Shown: in pieces, positions 21,866-34,587 of the stretch
Position numbering within the stretch: the first letter of the stretch is position 1
Layout: the number at the start of each line of letters is the position of its first letter
DNA from: Scilla litardierei
Lineage: Eukaryota > Streptophyta > Magnoliopsida > Asparagales > Asparagaceae
Assembly: GCA_030789695.1 (NCBI GenBank)
Contig: CM061142.1
Coordinates: forward strand, 144,927,637-144,991,636
Length of the DNA: 64,000 nucleotides
Direction: 5' to 3'
Program-made: the position numbers and the translations under genes
The notes under the pieces: model-generated
What the model was told of the DNA's origin: nothing
The model's database searches: none
The model's input: the letters and a program-made list of their open reading frames with translations, nothing else

Positions 21866-24286
21866 GTGTGGTTTTGGTGTGCACATTTCCTGCACGAGTC
21901 CTCTTTGACTCTGGTGTATCGATGTGCATTATTTCTCGGAGCTTCGTGGAGAAGCATTCCTTGTCGACGTCCCCTCTTCCCAAGAGTTGGAATATCGTTA
22001 CAGGGAATGGCGTGGTCTCGGTGCATCATGGTTGCAATTCTTGCTCGTTGGTGGTCTGTGTACATGAGCTTTACGCTGATTTCATTGTCCATGACATCAT
22101 CAACTATGATGCAGTTCTTTGGATGGACTGGCTTGCGAGCTTCTATGCTACGATCGACTGTAGGAGGAAGAAGGTGGTGTTCGAGATTCCCGGACATCCA
22201 GTATTTGAGTTCAGCCGTGGTAGCAGTTCGCTTGGTCCTGTCAGGTTTCGGGCCAGGCCGGTGGAGGTTGTGGCTATGCAGATGGAGTTGGAGTGGCCAG
22301 CTGTGGTGCGAGATTTTGATGACGTCTTCCTTGAGGAGATGTCTGGTTTGCCACCTGATCGAGCTTTAGAATTTTCTATCGATCTTGTTCTGGGAGTGCA
22401 GCCGATTTCGAAGGCGCCTTATCGTATGGCACCCGCTGAGTTGGAGGAATTGCGGAAGCAGCTGGATGAGCTTTTGCAGAAGGGTTATATCAACCCTAGT
22501 GTGTCTCCGTGGGGAGCGCCGGTGCTGCTGGTGAAGAAGAAGGATGGTTCGTGTCGCATGTGTGTGGACTATCGGGAGTTGAATGCGGTGACCATCAAGA
22601 ATAAGTACCCGTTGCGTCGCATCGATGATATTTTTGATCAGCTTGGAGGTTCGAGGGTGTTTTCTAAATTGGATTTTAGGAGTGGTTACCATCAGTTGAA
22701 GGTGAAGAAGGGAGATGTTCCGAAGACAGCGTTCAGGACGAAGTATGGACACTACGAGTTTGTGGTTATGCCTTTCGGTGTAACCAATGCACCCGCAGTT
22801 TTCATGAATCTGATGAACCTGATTTTCTATGACTTTTTGGATAAGTTTGTCGTTATCTTTATTGACGACATTCTGATCTATTCAAGGTCGGAGGAGGAGC
22901 ATGCCTCGCACTTGAGGACGGTATTGGAGATTTTGAGGAAGCATCGGTTGTATGCTAAGTTTTCGAAGTGCGAGTTTTGGCTGGACAGAGTTGCTTTTTC
23001 TCGGGCATGTGGTGACTGGAGAGGGTATTTCAGTGGATCCTGAGAAGATTAGGGCCATCAGAGAGTGGCCTGTTCCGTCGTCTGCGTCTGAGATCCGGAG
23101 TTTCCTTGGGCTTGCTGGTTACTATCGGCGTTTCATTAAGGACTTTTCCCGTATTGCTGAGCCGATGACCAGGTTGATGCGGAAGGATGTACCTTTTGTT
23201 TGGTCGGGTGATTGTGTGAATGCTTTTGGTGTTCTGAGGGAGAGGTTGACGACTGCCCCTATTCTTGTTGTGCCTGATCGCAGCGATGGATTTGAGATCT
23301 TTTGCGATGCTTCTGGCAAGGGTCTCGGTTGTGTGTTGCATCAGCACGGGCATGTTGTGGCGTATGTGTCTCGTCAACTTAAGGTTCATGAGAAGAATTA
23401 CCCGACGCATGATTTGGAGTTGGCTGCCGTTGTGTTTGCTCTTAAGATTTGGAGGCACTTCTTGCTGAGTGAGAAAGTGAAGATTTTCACCGATCACAAA
23501 AGCTTGAAGTATATTTTTACTCAGAAGGAGCTCAACATGCGACATCGTCGATGGTTGGAGCTCATGACGGATTATGAGATTGATTTGCAGTATCACCCTG
23601 GCAAGGTGAATGTGGTCCCTGATGCGCTGAGTAGGCTTCCGGCGGTGATGATTTTGACTTCGCAGTGGAGATTGCTGCAGGATTTTTGCGTGTCTGGTGT
23701 TGAGATTGTTCTTCCTGGGGAGGCTTCTTCGTTGATGTGTATGCAGATACAATCGACGATTGTGGATCGGATCAAGGCTGGCCAGGCTGAGGATCCGAAG
23801 CTGGTGAAGATTCGGGAGCAGGTGGAGGCCGGTCTGTGGACTGACCTTTTGATTCATGAGGATGGCTCGCAGAGGTTTGGAGTCAGGTTGTGTGTGCCAG
23901 CTGGAGATATTAGAGAGGATTTGATGGTGGAGGCACACAGTTCGCCGTATTCTGTGCGTCCTGGTGGCACCAAGATGTACCAGGATCTTCGTCTGAACTA
24001 TTGGTGGCATGGCATGAAGAGGAGTGTGGCTCGTAGTGTAGCCAAGTGCGTGGTTTGTCAGCAAGTAAAGGCGGAGCATCAGCGTACGGCTGGGTTGCTA
24101 CAACCGCTTCCGATTCCGGAGTGGAAATGGCAACACATCACTATGGATTTCGTGACTGGACTACCTCGGAGTCCGAAGCAGAATGACGCAATTTGGGTGA
24201 TCGTAGATCGATTGACCAAATCCGCGCACTTTATTCCGTTCCGAGTGGGACAGTCCACAGAGGCGCTAGCGAGGAGATATATGGAG
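21866..24286 (+). pseudogene. A protease, reverse transcriptase, RNase H and integrase (first part)
   Basis: In order: aspartic protease with active site FDSGVS (GAC at 21907); RT with [25 protein letters not shown] and the catalytic FIDDILIYS (IDD at 22861-22869); RNase H with [18 protein letters not shown] and DALSR; then the integrase zinc-binding domain and first catalytic Asp ([10 protein letters not shown]). Together these make cDNA and insert it. Breaks: one extra T in a T-run near 22998 shifts the frame inside RT, after which the frame is open to the intron at 24287. In the integrase HHCC region the second His is Arg (SVRPGG; F and B have SVHP). Clade by RT and tail: Tekay/Del chromovirus. 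Confidence 0.9.
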
Positions 24287-24359
24287 GTAAAATTCTTTTA
24301 CTCTTTGTTTTTATTTCCTTTTTCCTAGTTTGGATGGTGATGTAACGTGAATCGTGCAG
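24287..24359 (+). other. Putative intron 2 of A, inside integrase
   Basis: Donor GGAG|GTAAAA, T-rich body, acceptor GTGCAG|GAGG. Splicing joins LARRYME to [20 protein letters not shown], the expected integrase core. 73 bases. Without splicing the frame meets a stop after FPFS. The same intron lies in B (38937-39007) and F (62016-62086). Confidence 0.7.
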
Positions 24360-25262
24360 GAGGTCGTGCGACTTCATGGGGTCACCGTGAGTATCGTGTC
24401 AGACAGAGACACGAGGTTCACATCTCAGTTTTGGCAGAGTTTGCAGAAGAGTTTGGGTACGCGTCTGAGTTTCAGCACGGCGTACCATCCGCAGACGAAT
24501 GTCCAGTCCGAGAGGACGATTCAGATCTTGGAAGACATGCTGAGGGTGTGCATGTTGGATTTCAAGGGTTTGTGGGAGGACCATCTACATTTGGTGGAGT
24601 TCTCTTACAACAACAGCTTCCAGGCGAGTATTGGCATGGCGCCTTTCGTCGCTCTTTATGGGAGGAAATGTCGATCATCATTGAGTTGGGATGACGTTGG
24701 TGATCGTGAGCTGTTGGGACCTGAGATGATTGTGGAGGCTGTGGAGGTTGTCAGGAACATTCGGGAGAGGTTGAGGATTGCTCAGGACCGTTTTAAGCAT
24801 TGGGCGGATGCTAAACGTCGTCCTTTGGAGTTTCAGCCTGGAGATCATGTGTTTCTAAAGATTTCCCCGAATCGTGGTGTGATTCGCTTTGGGAAGCGAG
24901 GGAAGTTGAGCCTGCGATACATTGGACCGTTTGACATTCTGGAGAGAGTTGGCGAGGTCGCTTATCGCTTAGCCTTGCCGCCATCTTTGGAGGGAGTTCA
25001 CAATGTTTTCCATGTGTCGCAGCTTCGTCGATACATTAACGATCCATCTCATGCTGTGGATTTCTCGGAGATTACCATTCGCCCCGATATGACGTATGAT
25101 CAGCAGCCAGTGCAGATTCTGGACAGGCGTCAGAAGTCACTTCGGAACAAGGTTGTCAATCTTGTGAAGGTGATGTGGCGACATGGCTCGCCTGGAGAGT
25201 CTACTTGGGAGAATGAGGATGAGATGCGAGAGCGTTTCCTACTTTTGTTCCCGGACACGTGA
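24360..25262 (+). pseudogene. A integrase (second part) with chromodomain-like tail
   Basis: Continues integrase with the second catalytic Asp (VSDRDTRFTSQFW) and the Glu in QSERTIQILED. Then comes the GPF/Y module (IGPFDILERVGEVAYRLALP), VFHVSQLRRYI and a chromodomain-like tail (PVQILDRRQKSLRNK ... WRHGSPGESTWENEDEM). In chromoviruses this tail is thought to guide integration to marked chromatin. It ends with TGA at 25260-25262, about 35 bases before the polypurine tract. This part is open throughout. Confidence 0.85.
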
Positions 25263-25295
25263 GTGTTGGGAAATTCCGAGGACGGACTTTTTCTT

Positions 25296-25308
25296 AAGTT
25301 GGGGAGGA
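25296..25308 (+). promoter_or_regulatory. Polypurine tract of A
   Basis: AAGTTGGGGAGGA immediately before the 3' LTR start TGTAACG at 25309; the normal primer for plus-strand DNA. Confidence 0.85.
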
Positions 25309-27811
25309 TGTAACGACTGGTTTTCTTGTATCTGGATTTATTATATTATATTATATGTTTTGGTGGATTTTCTCCATATGTGTGGTTTTCGTCTCCGTAA
25401 CTTTCATTTTCGATCGTTTCGTCGTGTTTTCTTAGCTTCTTCCTTAGAATCGTCGGTTTCGGAGCAAGTCATTCGTGACGGGCTTCGTATCGGTCATATC
25501 TTATTGTTAGATCAAGCCTAGGAGTCTTAGGAATCGATCCCGGAGCTTCGCGCTCCATTTCGGAACTTTTGGTGCTCATTAGCCGGTGTAAGAAGGGGCA
25601 CCGACCGACTAGATGACGATCCAGTCGGTCGGCAAACCTTCTTGAACCGACTAGTTGGCTTTGTAAATTTCTCAGGAGTTACTGTTTGTTGTTAGTCGGT
25701 CTAAGAACGTTGGTTGACCGACTAGGTTGCAAACTAGTCGGTCGGCAATGCTTCTTCAACCGACTAACTCATTAACTATTTTTGGTACCAGTTACTGTTC
25801 CTTCTTAGTCGGTTTAAGTTCATCTTTCGACTGACTAGATGTAAAACTAGTCGGTCAGTAGTTGTTCTTTGACCGACTAAATCTAAATCCTATTTCTGTA
25901 CAGGAGTTACTGTTTGGACTTAGTCGGTCTGCGTTGGTCAACCGCTCGACTAGTTCCCAAACTAGTCGGTCAGTGGTTGTTCTCTGACCGACCAATCAGT
26001 GCCAAAAACCTAATTTCTGGGCAGCCGCCAGCCCTTCCTATTTAAACCCCTCCCAAACATTTTCTTCTCCTTCCTCACGACCTAAAACCCTAGTTTCTCC
26101 CCCATTGAGCCCCCTACTACCTCAAACCCTTATTCCTTCATCCCAAGCCCAAAATCCATCATCCAAACTCTCCCTTAACACATTCTACCTCTCATCTTCC
26201 TCAAAATCTCATCAATCCCCCAAAATCCCCCAAAACCATAATTCTCCAAACTTCTCCATCCATTTCCAGATCTGAACCCTAGGTTCCCCGGAGCGTTTCT
26301 TCCGTCGCCGTGGTTGCTCGGCGTTATTCTCCAGTTTCCTATACGGTAATAACCGATCTCTTAATGTTTTCATAACCCGTTGTGTTTTTGTGAAACCCTA
26401 ATGAATGGATGTTGTTTTGATGATTGTTTCTCCATAACAGCGACTTCCCCGTAGATTAGCGTCCGTGGGACGAACCCTTGTTGATCGTCATCCTCGATGC
26501 TAGGCAAGTGAAACTTGCCACTAAGGGTTTAGGCCATGTTTTAGGCCATTTGCTTCTTGTAGGCGTAAAAGACACTAGGCGACGAAATGATACTCGCCTA
26601 GGCGCAAATTGAGGAACTAGCTTGACAACGAAGCTAGATCCGACATTTATCATGTTGCACAATTACCATGTCATGTTTAAATTCCATTAACGGTATGCAA
26701 ATTAATTGTCATGTCATTGCATTCTTTAAGTGTTTCCGTGATTGCGTAGCTTCGCTACAATGCTTGTGTTCCTGGCTCGTGTTCCAGAAGCGGGCCATGT
26801 GTTGGTTGATAGCCAATGCCTGAACTACTTGTTTCCGGCTAGGTGCACCCCTACGCCAAATGCTTATGAATCGTGAACTAGAATGCGAGCTCCTGTGCGG
26901 GGCAACCCTGGCTCATTTACTGAGCTCGTGTGCGGGGACCCTGGCTCGTTTACATGTGGGTATTGGGGGTAAGGGTTAAGCGGCCAATCAACTGGGAGTC
27001 TGCCCGATCAGCAACTGCAGTGGTAAGGCGTAAACTCTGGGTTCTGGGGTAGTGTTAAGCCGCCAATCAGCGTGAATGCCAAACCATTCAGCTGTAAGGC
27101 GTAAACATCGACAAACAACTTGAAACGTGACTAGTGAAATGATTGAGATTGTTAGTAGCTTGGCTACTCTTGACTTGTCCCGATAATTGTTCTCTTGCAC
27201 TTATTGTTTCATCATGTCTTGCTTGTGCACTCATGTTATAACTGCCATGTCATGCATACTATAACTGCTAGGTTGCTAGTTGCCTTACTTTCTGTTTCCT
27301 TGCCCAAGTCTTTTAGACTTGCTGACATGTGCCCCTTTACTCTTTTGGGTGACACATGTTAGATCCTGAGCCTGAGTACTTTGTAGAGGACGAGGTCTTT
27401 GCTGACGCTTAGCCCGAGCCTGTGTTTGTCGGGGAGTACGTGGACACTTGGGACCAGTCCTAGTGTCTTCGTTGTGCTTTTCCTTTTGTTTAGACTGCTG
27501 TTTTGTTGTCGGTGCATAGCACCTATACTTTGTTACGTTGTTGCTTTTGTTGGCCTTGTTCTGGGCCTTTAGACTCTTTCTTTTAGCCTGGTGGCTTTTC
27601 TGGATGTCGAACTTAATTTTCATGTTAGACAAATTATGAGATATGAGAATTTTATTTCTGTCTCTCCTTGTGTTATTATTGTTGTTCCGTTTGTGGTTAC
27701 ATGGACCTGCTTATGTTTTATTGACGCTTATCGGGTTTGGGGCTTCACAGCTCCACTCTCGTGCGGACGTTTTCACGTCTCGCCTCCATTTTAGGGAAGC
27801 GGGGCGTGCCA
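25309..27811 (+). repeat. 3' LTR of A
   Basis: A 2.5 kb copy of the 5' LTR ending GGGGCGTGCCA, followed by TSD TCTTA. It holds the same palindrome array (25600-25998), TATA box (26039-26046), hairpin module (from about 26503) and mini-ORF position (27356-27463; here interrupted by a TAG after FADA). Confidence 0.95.
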
Positions 27812-27816
27812 TCTTA
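27812..27816. repeat. Target-site duplication of A (right)
   Basis: TCTTA, matching 17997-18001. Confidence 0.9.
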
Positions 27817-27975
27817 TGTCTGCTTTTCATTTATTATTGTTGTTATTTCATCGCATTGCAAGAATCTGCTATTGGTATCATACATAGAGGCTTATCAGAC
27901 TGCAGCTTCACATCTCCAAGTCTTTGCGGAGCTCTTCACGTCTCGCCTTTCATAGTTGGGAAGCGGGGCGTGATA
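27817..27975 (+). repeat. 5' LTR of B, part 2
   Basis: Resumes B's LTR after A. It ends in GAAGCGGGGCGTGATA, the degenerate counterpart of the A-family GGGGCGTGACA end. The gag leader of B follows. Confidence 0.8.
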
Positions 27976-28112
27976 GGTTTTAGTGGTGGCCCATGCATGT
28001 CCATTTGCACCTGCGAAATATCGAAACAACAATAATGATAAAAACATCCATTAAAATATTCGGAACATTCAAGTCATAAATTAAGTCTAATCTGAACGTT
28101 TTCTTGTCTTAG

Positions 28113-29178
28113 ATGGCTGGAAGACGCATTACCCGAGCTGGTAGTTGATCTGGAGCTGGTGGTGGAGCAGGAAATGGTGATGAAGCTGATAGAGAACCTA
28201 CCGTTCTCGAGATAGTGAGGATAATGCGTCAGATGATGCAAGTGTAGCAGGGCATGCTTCAGAATGCCCCTCGCTTCGAGCCTGGAGCGAAGCAGTTTCG
28301 GGAACTGGGCCCGACGTACTTCATTGGGTCAGAAGGACCTTTGGCTACGGATGAATGGATTAAGAATACTGAGGACAACATGCTTCTTTCGACGGTTAAC
28401 CTGGCTGGATGGGTCGAATTGGTGAAGAAGCAACTGAAGGACAATGCACGTAGCTGGTGGGAATCAGAGGAACAGATGCTGGTGAGGCCTATCCCTTGGG
28501 CCACTTTCAAAGCTAGATTTGATGAGCAGTTTTTCCCTCTAGCTGCCAGGAGGGAGTTGATGCAGCAGTTCATCAATTTGAAGCAAGGGAGTCTGACGGT
28601 GGATCAGTACCACTAGGAGTTCACCAGATTGTGCTGCTTTACACCGAATTTGGTTTGGACCGACGAGGATCGAGCTCAGTGATTCCTGCAGGGTCTTTCC
28701 TTGGAGCTACAGAGTTTGATGTCTTCTTCGGACGTGGACTCTTACAGGACGTTGCTGATAGCTACGAAGAGGCAGTAGCTGATTGCCAATCAGAGGAAGC
28801 TGCAATATTCAGGTGCATGGAAGAGTCCTATGGAGCAGGCCAGAGCTGTGGTTAGGCCTGGGTGTAAGCCTAATCAGTCTGTGTAGTTTAAGAGGCCAGG
28901 TGGGCCTAGTCAGAAGGTGTGCAATCATTGTGGCAAGACAGGTCTTGTTAAGGAGTAGTGCAGGAGGCTTCTGGGCCAATGCTTGATTTGTGGCGACGCT
29001 TTGCATAATTTGAAGGATTACCCGAGTGCTAAGCAGCCGTGGAGAGCACCAGTCGCTACTGGATGTGGAGCGCCTCTTATTCCCCAGAAGAAGGCTTTCC
29101 AGTAGGCTGTTCAGCCTAGGAGGCAAGCTTTCACGATGACTGCAATAGAGGCGGAGGCTGAGGATGGAGTTATTACAG
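28113..29178 (+). pseudogene. B gag, heavily mutated
   Basis: Starts ATG at 28113 (MAGRRITRAGS) in the same position as A and E. A TGA follows after about 11 codons, with further stops near 28245, 28615 and 28680. The capsid core is still readable at 28254-28616 (GSEGPLATDEWIKNTED, WWESEEQML, FKARFDEQFFPLAARREL). The first knuckle has lost its His (CNHCGKTGLVKE followed by a stop). Same family as A gag, clearly dead. Confidence 0.8.
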
Positions 29179-29278
29179 GTAACCCTCAGACTAGTCTTTA
29201 CTTTTCATTAGTTGATCGTGCATGTTAGATTAGATCTTGTTTGCTACAATAGGTTTTGATTGCTGGTTTGTTTGTTAG
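29179..29278 (+). other. Putative intron 1 of B, gag/protease junction
   Basis: Donor ACAG|GTAACC, acceptor GTTAG. Splicing joins VIT(G) to [19 protein letters not shown]. 100 bases, at the same codon position as in A and E though the body has diverged. Confidence 0.6.
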
Positions 29279-31106
29279 GGGTTATTCTTGTTTGTGCATG
29301 TCCCGCTCGGGTTCTCTTCGACTCCGGTGCATCCATGTGCATATTATCTCGGAGTTTTGTGGACAAGCATTCTCTGTCGACTTCTCCTCTTTCCAAGAGT
29401 TGGAACATCGCTACGGGGAATGGTGTGATCTCGGTGTCCCTTGGTTGTCGATCTTGTCCCTTGGTTGTCTGTGGACTCAAGCTTTATGCCGATTTTATCG
29501 TCCACGACATTACCAATTATGATGCCGTTCTCGGGAAGGATTGGCTTAGTTGTTTCTTCGCTACAATCGACTGCCGACGGAAGAAGGTGGTGTTTGAAAT
29601 TCCTGGTCATCCGACCTTCGAGTTCAGCAGTGGTAGTAGTTCGCTTGGGCCTGTCAGATTTCGGGCCAAGCCAGTGGTGGAGCTTGTGGCTATGCAGATG
29701 GAGGTGAGTAGACCAGCTGTGGTGCGAGATTTCGATGATCTCTTTCCCGAGGAGATGTCAGGACTGCTGCCTGATCGAGCACTCGAGTTCACGATTGATC
29801 TTATTCCAAGAGCGCAGCCCATTTTGAAAGCACCGTACCGTATGGCTCCGACAGAGTTGGAGGAGCTGCGTAGACAGTTGGACGAGATTTTGTAGAAGGG
29901 ATATATCCATCCAAGTGTGTCTCCGTGTGGAGCACCTGTTCTGTAGGTGAAGAAGAAGGATGGTTCACGCCGGATGTGCGTGGACTATAGGGAGTTGAAG
30001 ACCGTCACCATCAAGATCAAGTATCCGTTGCCGTGGATAGACGAAATTTTTGATCAGCTTGGAGGATCGAGGGTATTCTCTAAACTGGATCTCATGAGTC
30101 GATATCACCAGTTGAGGGTGAAGAAGGATGATGTACAGAAGACAGCATTCAGAACGAAGTATAGACACTACGAGTTCGTGGTTATGCCTTTCGGTGTGAC
30201 CAACGTACCCACAGTTTTCATGAACCTGATGAACCTGATATTCTATGACTTCTTAGATAAGTTCGTCGTTATCTTTATTGACGACATCTTGATCTATTCG
30301 AAGTCGGAAAAGGAGCATGTCGAGCACTTGAGGACAGTTCTGGAGATTCTGAGGAAGCATCGTTTTTATGTGAAGAATTCTAAGTGCGAGTTCTGGCTGG
30401 ATAGAGTTGCCTTCCTCAGACATGTGGTATCAGGAGATGGCATATCCATGGATCTGGAGAAGATCAAGGCTATCAGAGAGTGGCCGATTCCACGGACAGC
30501 GTCTGAGATTAGGAGTTTTCTTGGGCTAGCAGGATATTATCGGCGCTTCATCAAGGACTTCTCTCGTATTACAGAGCCGGTGACTAGACTGACGAGGAAG
30601 GATATACCGTTCAATTGGTCTGATGCTTGTGAGGAGGCATTTTCTATTCTGAAGGAGAGATTGAAGTCAGCACCTGTTCTAGCTGTGCCCGATCGAAGTG
30701 GAGGCTTCGAGATCTTTTGCGATGCTTCTGGTAAAGGTCTCTGTTGCGTTTTCCATAAGCATGGACACGTGGTCGCGTATGCTTCTCGGCAGCTTAAGAC
30801 TCACGAGAAGAACTACCTGACGCACGATTTGGAGTTGGCTGCAGTCGTATTTACGCTCAAGATTTGGAGGCATTTCTTGTTGAGTTAGAAGGTGAAGATA
30901 TTCACTGATTACAAAAGATTGAAATACATCTTTACGAAGAAGGAGCTCAACATGCGACAGTGTCGATGGTTGGAGCTCATGGCAGATTACGAGATCGACT
31001 TGCAGTACCACCCTGACAAGGTGAATGTGGTTCCTGATGCGCTGCGCAGACTTCTAGCGGTTATGATGTTAACTTCAAAGTGGAGGTTGCAGCAGGAGTT
31101 CTGTGA
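29279..31106 (+). pseudogene. B protease, RT and RNase H
   Basis: Protease with FDSGASMCILS; RT with [16 protein letters not shown] and [11 protein letters not shown]; RNase H with [12 protein letters not shown] and [12 protein letters not shown] stops occur at about 29893 (LDEIL*KG), 29944 and 30886 (LLS*KVK). The frame is otherwise largely open, so B keeps more of its RT than of its gag. It is cut at 31111 by element C; the reading continues at 38347 after C. Confidence 0.85.
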
Positions 31107-31111
31107 GTCAG
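31107..31111. repeat. Target-site duplication of C (left)
   Basis: GTCAG, repeated at 38342-38346. Removing C and one copy restores the B reading (ESG joined to IEIVLPGE, as in [11 protein letters not shown]). Confidence 0.9.
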
Positions 31112-32173
31112 TGACCGGTGCCCCGTTTACGGTTTGGGCGTGGTGTCATTTTACCGCAAGTGCACGGTTAGTGTAGGGTGCGGGTTTATCGAACTCGGGG
31201 AGGTGGATGGCTTGAATGGCTACTAGCCTCGCCTATGTTGTATGCTAGCTAAGCGAATAATATGGGTGGAAGTGTCGAAATAAAAGAAAGAAATGAAAAA
31301 GACACGAAAAGAATCCCCGCTAACATGGGCTAGAGCATTCATGACACTTGGCATTTGACTTGACCCAGGGTGAGACATTGCCCCAAAAGGTGGTACCTAG
31401 CGTCCATGGCCCAATATTCCGGTCGGTGCCTAGTACGCTAGGCCTATCCGGTTCCGGACGGTGGGCATTACCATGTCCATTAACACCTTCCGCAACCGGG
31501 AGCATTAAGGCCACAATGATAACTCCCAATATTTCGTCCAAGCCGTTCCCACGCGTGAGGACTCGATGTCTATGCTAGGGGCGTGAGCTATGGCTAGGGA
31601 GTCAACCGCCAAGTTTATTCCCCCTTGGCCCGACGGTCAGAGACGGTCTTTCTCCCGCCAATGACAATGAAACACCCCCGCGTAACCCTAATGGCCAAAT
31701 AGGTCGAATGTGATTTCTAGCAATACATTGAAGCAGATCTTGACTGGACAAGATAGCGGACCCCAATCCCCAACACAACTAGTGTGTTTCCATATGAATT
31801 GGACTCAGATTGCTAGAAATCCCCATTGACACATTTCATCGAACACATGCCATGCAACACAGCCAAATGAGACAACCCAAGCATAAATCCTACCCTAACC
31901 CGTATTAGGGTTCATCAACACTACTCAATGGTGAAGAACATAAAAACAAGCAATAGAAATGACATACAAACGTTCACCATCAAGCAAAATAAACACAATA
32001 CAAAACAATGGAAAATAAGAGAAATAAATACTTATCTTGAGTTTGAATCTTCAATCCAGTACAAGACTTATTGATCAAAAGACCTAATCTAAACTAATCT
32101 AAGTCTCACAAGAGAAAGGGGCAAAAAGCCCTAAAAACTGAAGAAGATCCCCCTTCAGTCGGCCGACACCGTG

Positions 32174-32182
32174 TATTTATAG
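32174..32182 (-). promoter_or_regulatory. TATA box of C LTR
   Basis: CTATAAATA on the minus strand, about 50 bases downstream of the nearest palindrome pair. The 5' LTR copy is at 37742-37750. Confidence 0.65.
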
Positions 32183-32232
32183 TCCCCTTTAAAACCCTAA
32201 TGGTTCGGGTCCAAACCCGTAGAAAAATCGCC

Positions 32233-32528
32233 ACCCGATCGGTTGATGAGTCAACCGATCGGGTGAGAGCTTTGAAGATCTTCAACCGGGCGCTGAGGCG
32301 AGCGGGTGGCACGACCGGGTCGTCGTTTGAGGAATTGCGGCTGCAGGTGAACCGATCGGGTGATATTTCACCCGATCGGTTGGAATTCAGTGCAATTAGA
32401 CAGAGAGTTCTGTCGGTTCACCCAATCGCTGAACCGATCAGGTGAGCTGCTACTCTTGTTTAGTTGCCGTCCGGGTAGGATACGCGCGCATCAACCGACC
32501 GGGTGGCCGTGTCCACCCGATCGGTTGA
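32233..32528. repeat. CCGATCGG-type palindrome array in C LTR
   Basis: Three large inverted pairs: ACCCGATCGGTTGA with its exact complement after TGAG (32233-32264); AACCGATCGGGTGA with its exact complement after TATT (32350-32381); and a similar pair at 32491-32528 with one mismatch. Each arm is itself centred on the palindrome CCGATCGG. The same array occurs in the other LTR (from 37801). Confidence 0.85.
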
Positions 32529-32773
32529 GGGCTGAAATATAGCAGTCTTCATCGTTTGACCCTCTGGATCACGCGTGACTCCTCCCGTTGCTCCGAGGGC
32601 TCATGATATCTTCTTTAAACGTCCCAAACGCTGGCAAACTCCTGCATTTGCACAAAAACACGGAGAAAGTGAAAAGATACAAAAAACACGAAAGAACGGA
32701 TATGAAACGATGGAAAACAACAGAAAATCACAAAGAAGACGTGCGTGAATATATAGAATATAAACGCACGTCA

Positions 32774-32787
32774 AAATCCCCCAAGCT
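32774..32787 (-). promoter_or_regulatory. Polypurine tract of C
   Basis: AGCTTGGGGGATTT on the minus strand directly before the 3' LTR. Confidence 0.8.
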
Positions 32788-33678
32788 GAACCCTTCCTCG
32801 TTCTCGAGGAAGACGAGTGAGAGTATGAGCTTGAAGGGGAAAAATAGAGAGGGAGAAAGAAAGAGAAATCAAAATCCTAAATCGCCCGTCAGAGCCAACA
32901 AAATCAAACACGCCACACTAAGCAAGCATACGACAAAACACAACACTAAACCAAGGAATGCGAGTCCAAACAAGTGTTGTAGCCCACGCGGTGAAGCGCG
33001 AGTGAGTGTGATCGTGTGTTAGCAGACGGTGACACTGTCTACATCGTGCAATAGAGCTCCATATGCACGCACCCAAGAATTGACCCAAATATCGATTGAA
33101 TTTGAAATTGTGGCGAATAAAAGCTCAAGCATGCATGAGTAGAGTATAAGAATAGAAACATATCATGCATCGATGACTCCACAGCTAGGGACACGAAAAT
33201 CACCACACCACACCCTAGATAATAGCTAAAAAGTTCCTAAGCCAAGTGTTTTTGAAAAAAATGGTGGTTGAGATGATGTGGAGTAGAACACTCAGTGCAA
33301 ATTCTCACCTTCCTTTTATTCTAGGTAGATAGGAGAATATTCACAATGGAATTTTTGGGTTTTTGGGTATTTGTATTTTTTTTGGATTTTTGGCTATACA
33401 TAATTTTTTCTTTGTCCTCTTTTCTTCCCTTTTTTGGGTTTTTTCTTTTCTCTCTTTTTTGGATTTTTGGATTTTTGGATTTTGGGATATATACATGTGT
33501 ACTCTCCCAAGTGGGAGAACGGTACACGACGAGAGGATTTGCACCAAGTAAAATAAAAAGAAATCGGAATCTAAACGCTTGGGCAAAGGAAATATTTCTC
33601 GCAAGTTAGAGCATGGGCTAAATGGGTTATCCTAGTCCTTAATTGTGGAATCCCGACACATGCGAAATGAAGTATACG

Positions 33679-33703
33679 ATATATATATATATATATATAT
33701 ATA
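33679..33703. repeat. (AT)n microsatellite
   Basis: About 12 AT units at the left edge of the MITE-like element. Confidence 0.9.
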
Positions 33704-34192
<489 letters not shown>

Positions 34193-34420
34193 CATGCATA
34201 TAGAAGCAGACATTAGAAGCAAATACCGCATATTCAATATCGAAGCATGATAATCTAGGGGTCAACCAAGGATAGGTATATAAATCAAAATCACAAAATA
34301 GAAGTACACCCCTAGCTAGTCACGACAAACAACTCACACAAAAGCAAAGTGAACCCACGAAGCATGAAATGCAATGGACTCGGCTTCCTAGGGTTAGTGA
34401 ATGTGATTATCGAAGCTATG

Positions 34421-34423
<3 letters not shown>

Positions 34424-34457
<34 letters not shown>
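34424..34457. repeat. (GT)n microsatellite
   Basis: About 17 GT units. Confidence 0.9.
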
Positions 34458-34458
<1 letters not shown>

Positions 34459-34587
34459 CCATGTGGCAATTCATTATATAGGGTCATCTCTAGGAGAGAG
34501 AAAACAAAACATGAGAAGAAAAAGAAAAACACGAGGAAAAACGACTCAAAAACGAAGAAAAAGACACAAATGACGCACAAAGTGCGA

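Larger units (their letters stand above)
18002..27811 (+). mobile_element. Element A: near-complete Tekay/Del-type chromovirus
   Basis: 9.8 kb with two LTRs of about 2.5 kb, TSD TCTTA, gag with two zinc knuckles, protease, RT, RNase H, integrase with a C-terminal chromodomain-like tail, and a polypurine tract. It is inserted in the 5' LTR of B. LTR differences look like about one to two per 100 bases by eye, so it is fairly young. The coding region is nonetheless broken by one stop in gag, a 28-base deletion at the gag end and a one-base insertion in RT. Same family as E and F. Confidence 0.95.
31112..32773 (-). repeat. 3' LTR of C
   Basis: On the element strand it reads TGACGTGCG...CACCGGTCA. 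It holds the palindrome array at 32233-32528, a TATA box at 32174-32182 and the U5-side block near 31140-31210. It differs from the other LTR by several bases per 100 near the U5 end and less elsewhere. Confidence 0.9.

Noticed and set aside
23030..24079. Long minus-strand open frame (349 codons) across A pol
   Set aside because: It mirrors the plus-strand RNase H/integrase gene, has no motif, and its composition follows from the sense codons.
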